The notes under the pieces are model-generated. The model was not told where the DNA came from. It did no database searches and worked only from the letters and a program-made list of their open reading frames with translations. This document shows positions 5,139 through 5,141 of a stretch of DNA of 5,141 bases, in pieces. A program made the position numbers and the translations under genes. Positions within the stretch are counted from its first letter, which is position 1; every line of letters starts with the position of its first letter. This stretch comes from Flavobacterium sp. (GTDB taxonomy: Bacteria; Bacteroidota; Bacteroidia; Flavobacteriales; Flavobacteriaceae): the NCBI GenBank assembly GCA_023253295.1, contig JALRGZ010000249.1, positions 1-5,141 of the forward strand. The letters run 5' to 3'.

Positions 5139-5141
5139 AAC

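Noticed and set aside
1..5141. CRISPR array, tRNA, rRNA, insertion sequence, toxin-antitoxin or defence system
   Set aside because: No spaced identical repeats, cloverleaf, transposase or recognised defence genes were seen on either strand.

Overview
The window reads as chromosomal DNA of a flavobacterium-like member of the Bacteroidota. It is AT-rich, and most starts lack a good Shine-Dalgarno and sit behind A-rich leaders. The gene content (FixH next to a SafE-type membrane protein, a GAF histidine kinase, a DMP19-domain lipoprotein) fits that group. Genus is an inference from style, not from a marker gene.

Layout. (1) Positions 1-968, plus strand: the 3' end of fixH/ccoH is followed after a 59-bp repeat-bearing spacer by a six-helix TauE/SafE-type membrane protein. 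Together they look like the tail of a cbb3 cytochrome oxidase assembly operon, closed by a hairpin terminator near 1000-1034. (2) Positions 1204-2457, plus strand: a soluble GAF-domain histidine kinase with all kinase boxes and no response regulator beside it. Its coding frame stays open 24 codons upstream of the first ATG, so the true 5' end is uncertain. (3) Positions 2509-4398, minus strand: three well-separated genes, namely a small protein of possible tubby/LURP-one-like fold, a DHFR/RibD-C family reductase and a uracil-DNA-glycosylase-superfamily protein with four cluster-type cysteines. Gaps of 120-144 bp argue against a tight operon. (4) Positions 4530-4995, minus strand: a single small lipoprotein with a DMP19 (DUF4375) domain, bracketed by imperfect 15-bp inverted repeats (12 of 15 matching), which gives it the look of a one-gene cassette. 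(5) Positions 4996-5141: no gene. It holds the candidate promoter of the lipoprotein and, at the edge, a probable minus-strand terminator for a gene beyond the window.

Functional links exist only for the fixH-SafE pair (membrane copper/cytochrome oxidase assembly). The remaining genes look like independent single-gene units. I found no CRISPR array, tRNA, rRNA, insertion sequence or phage gene. Most of the window is ordinary. The observations most worth a second look are the uncertain 5' end of the kinase, the repeat-bracketed DMP19 lipoprotein and the variant active-site motif of the glycosylase-like protein.
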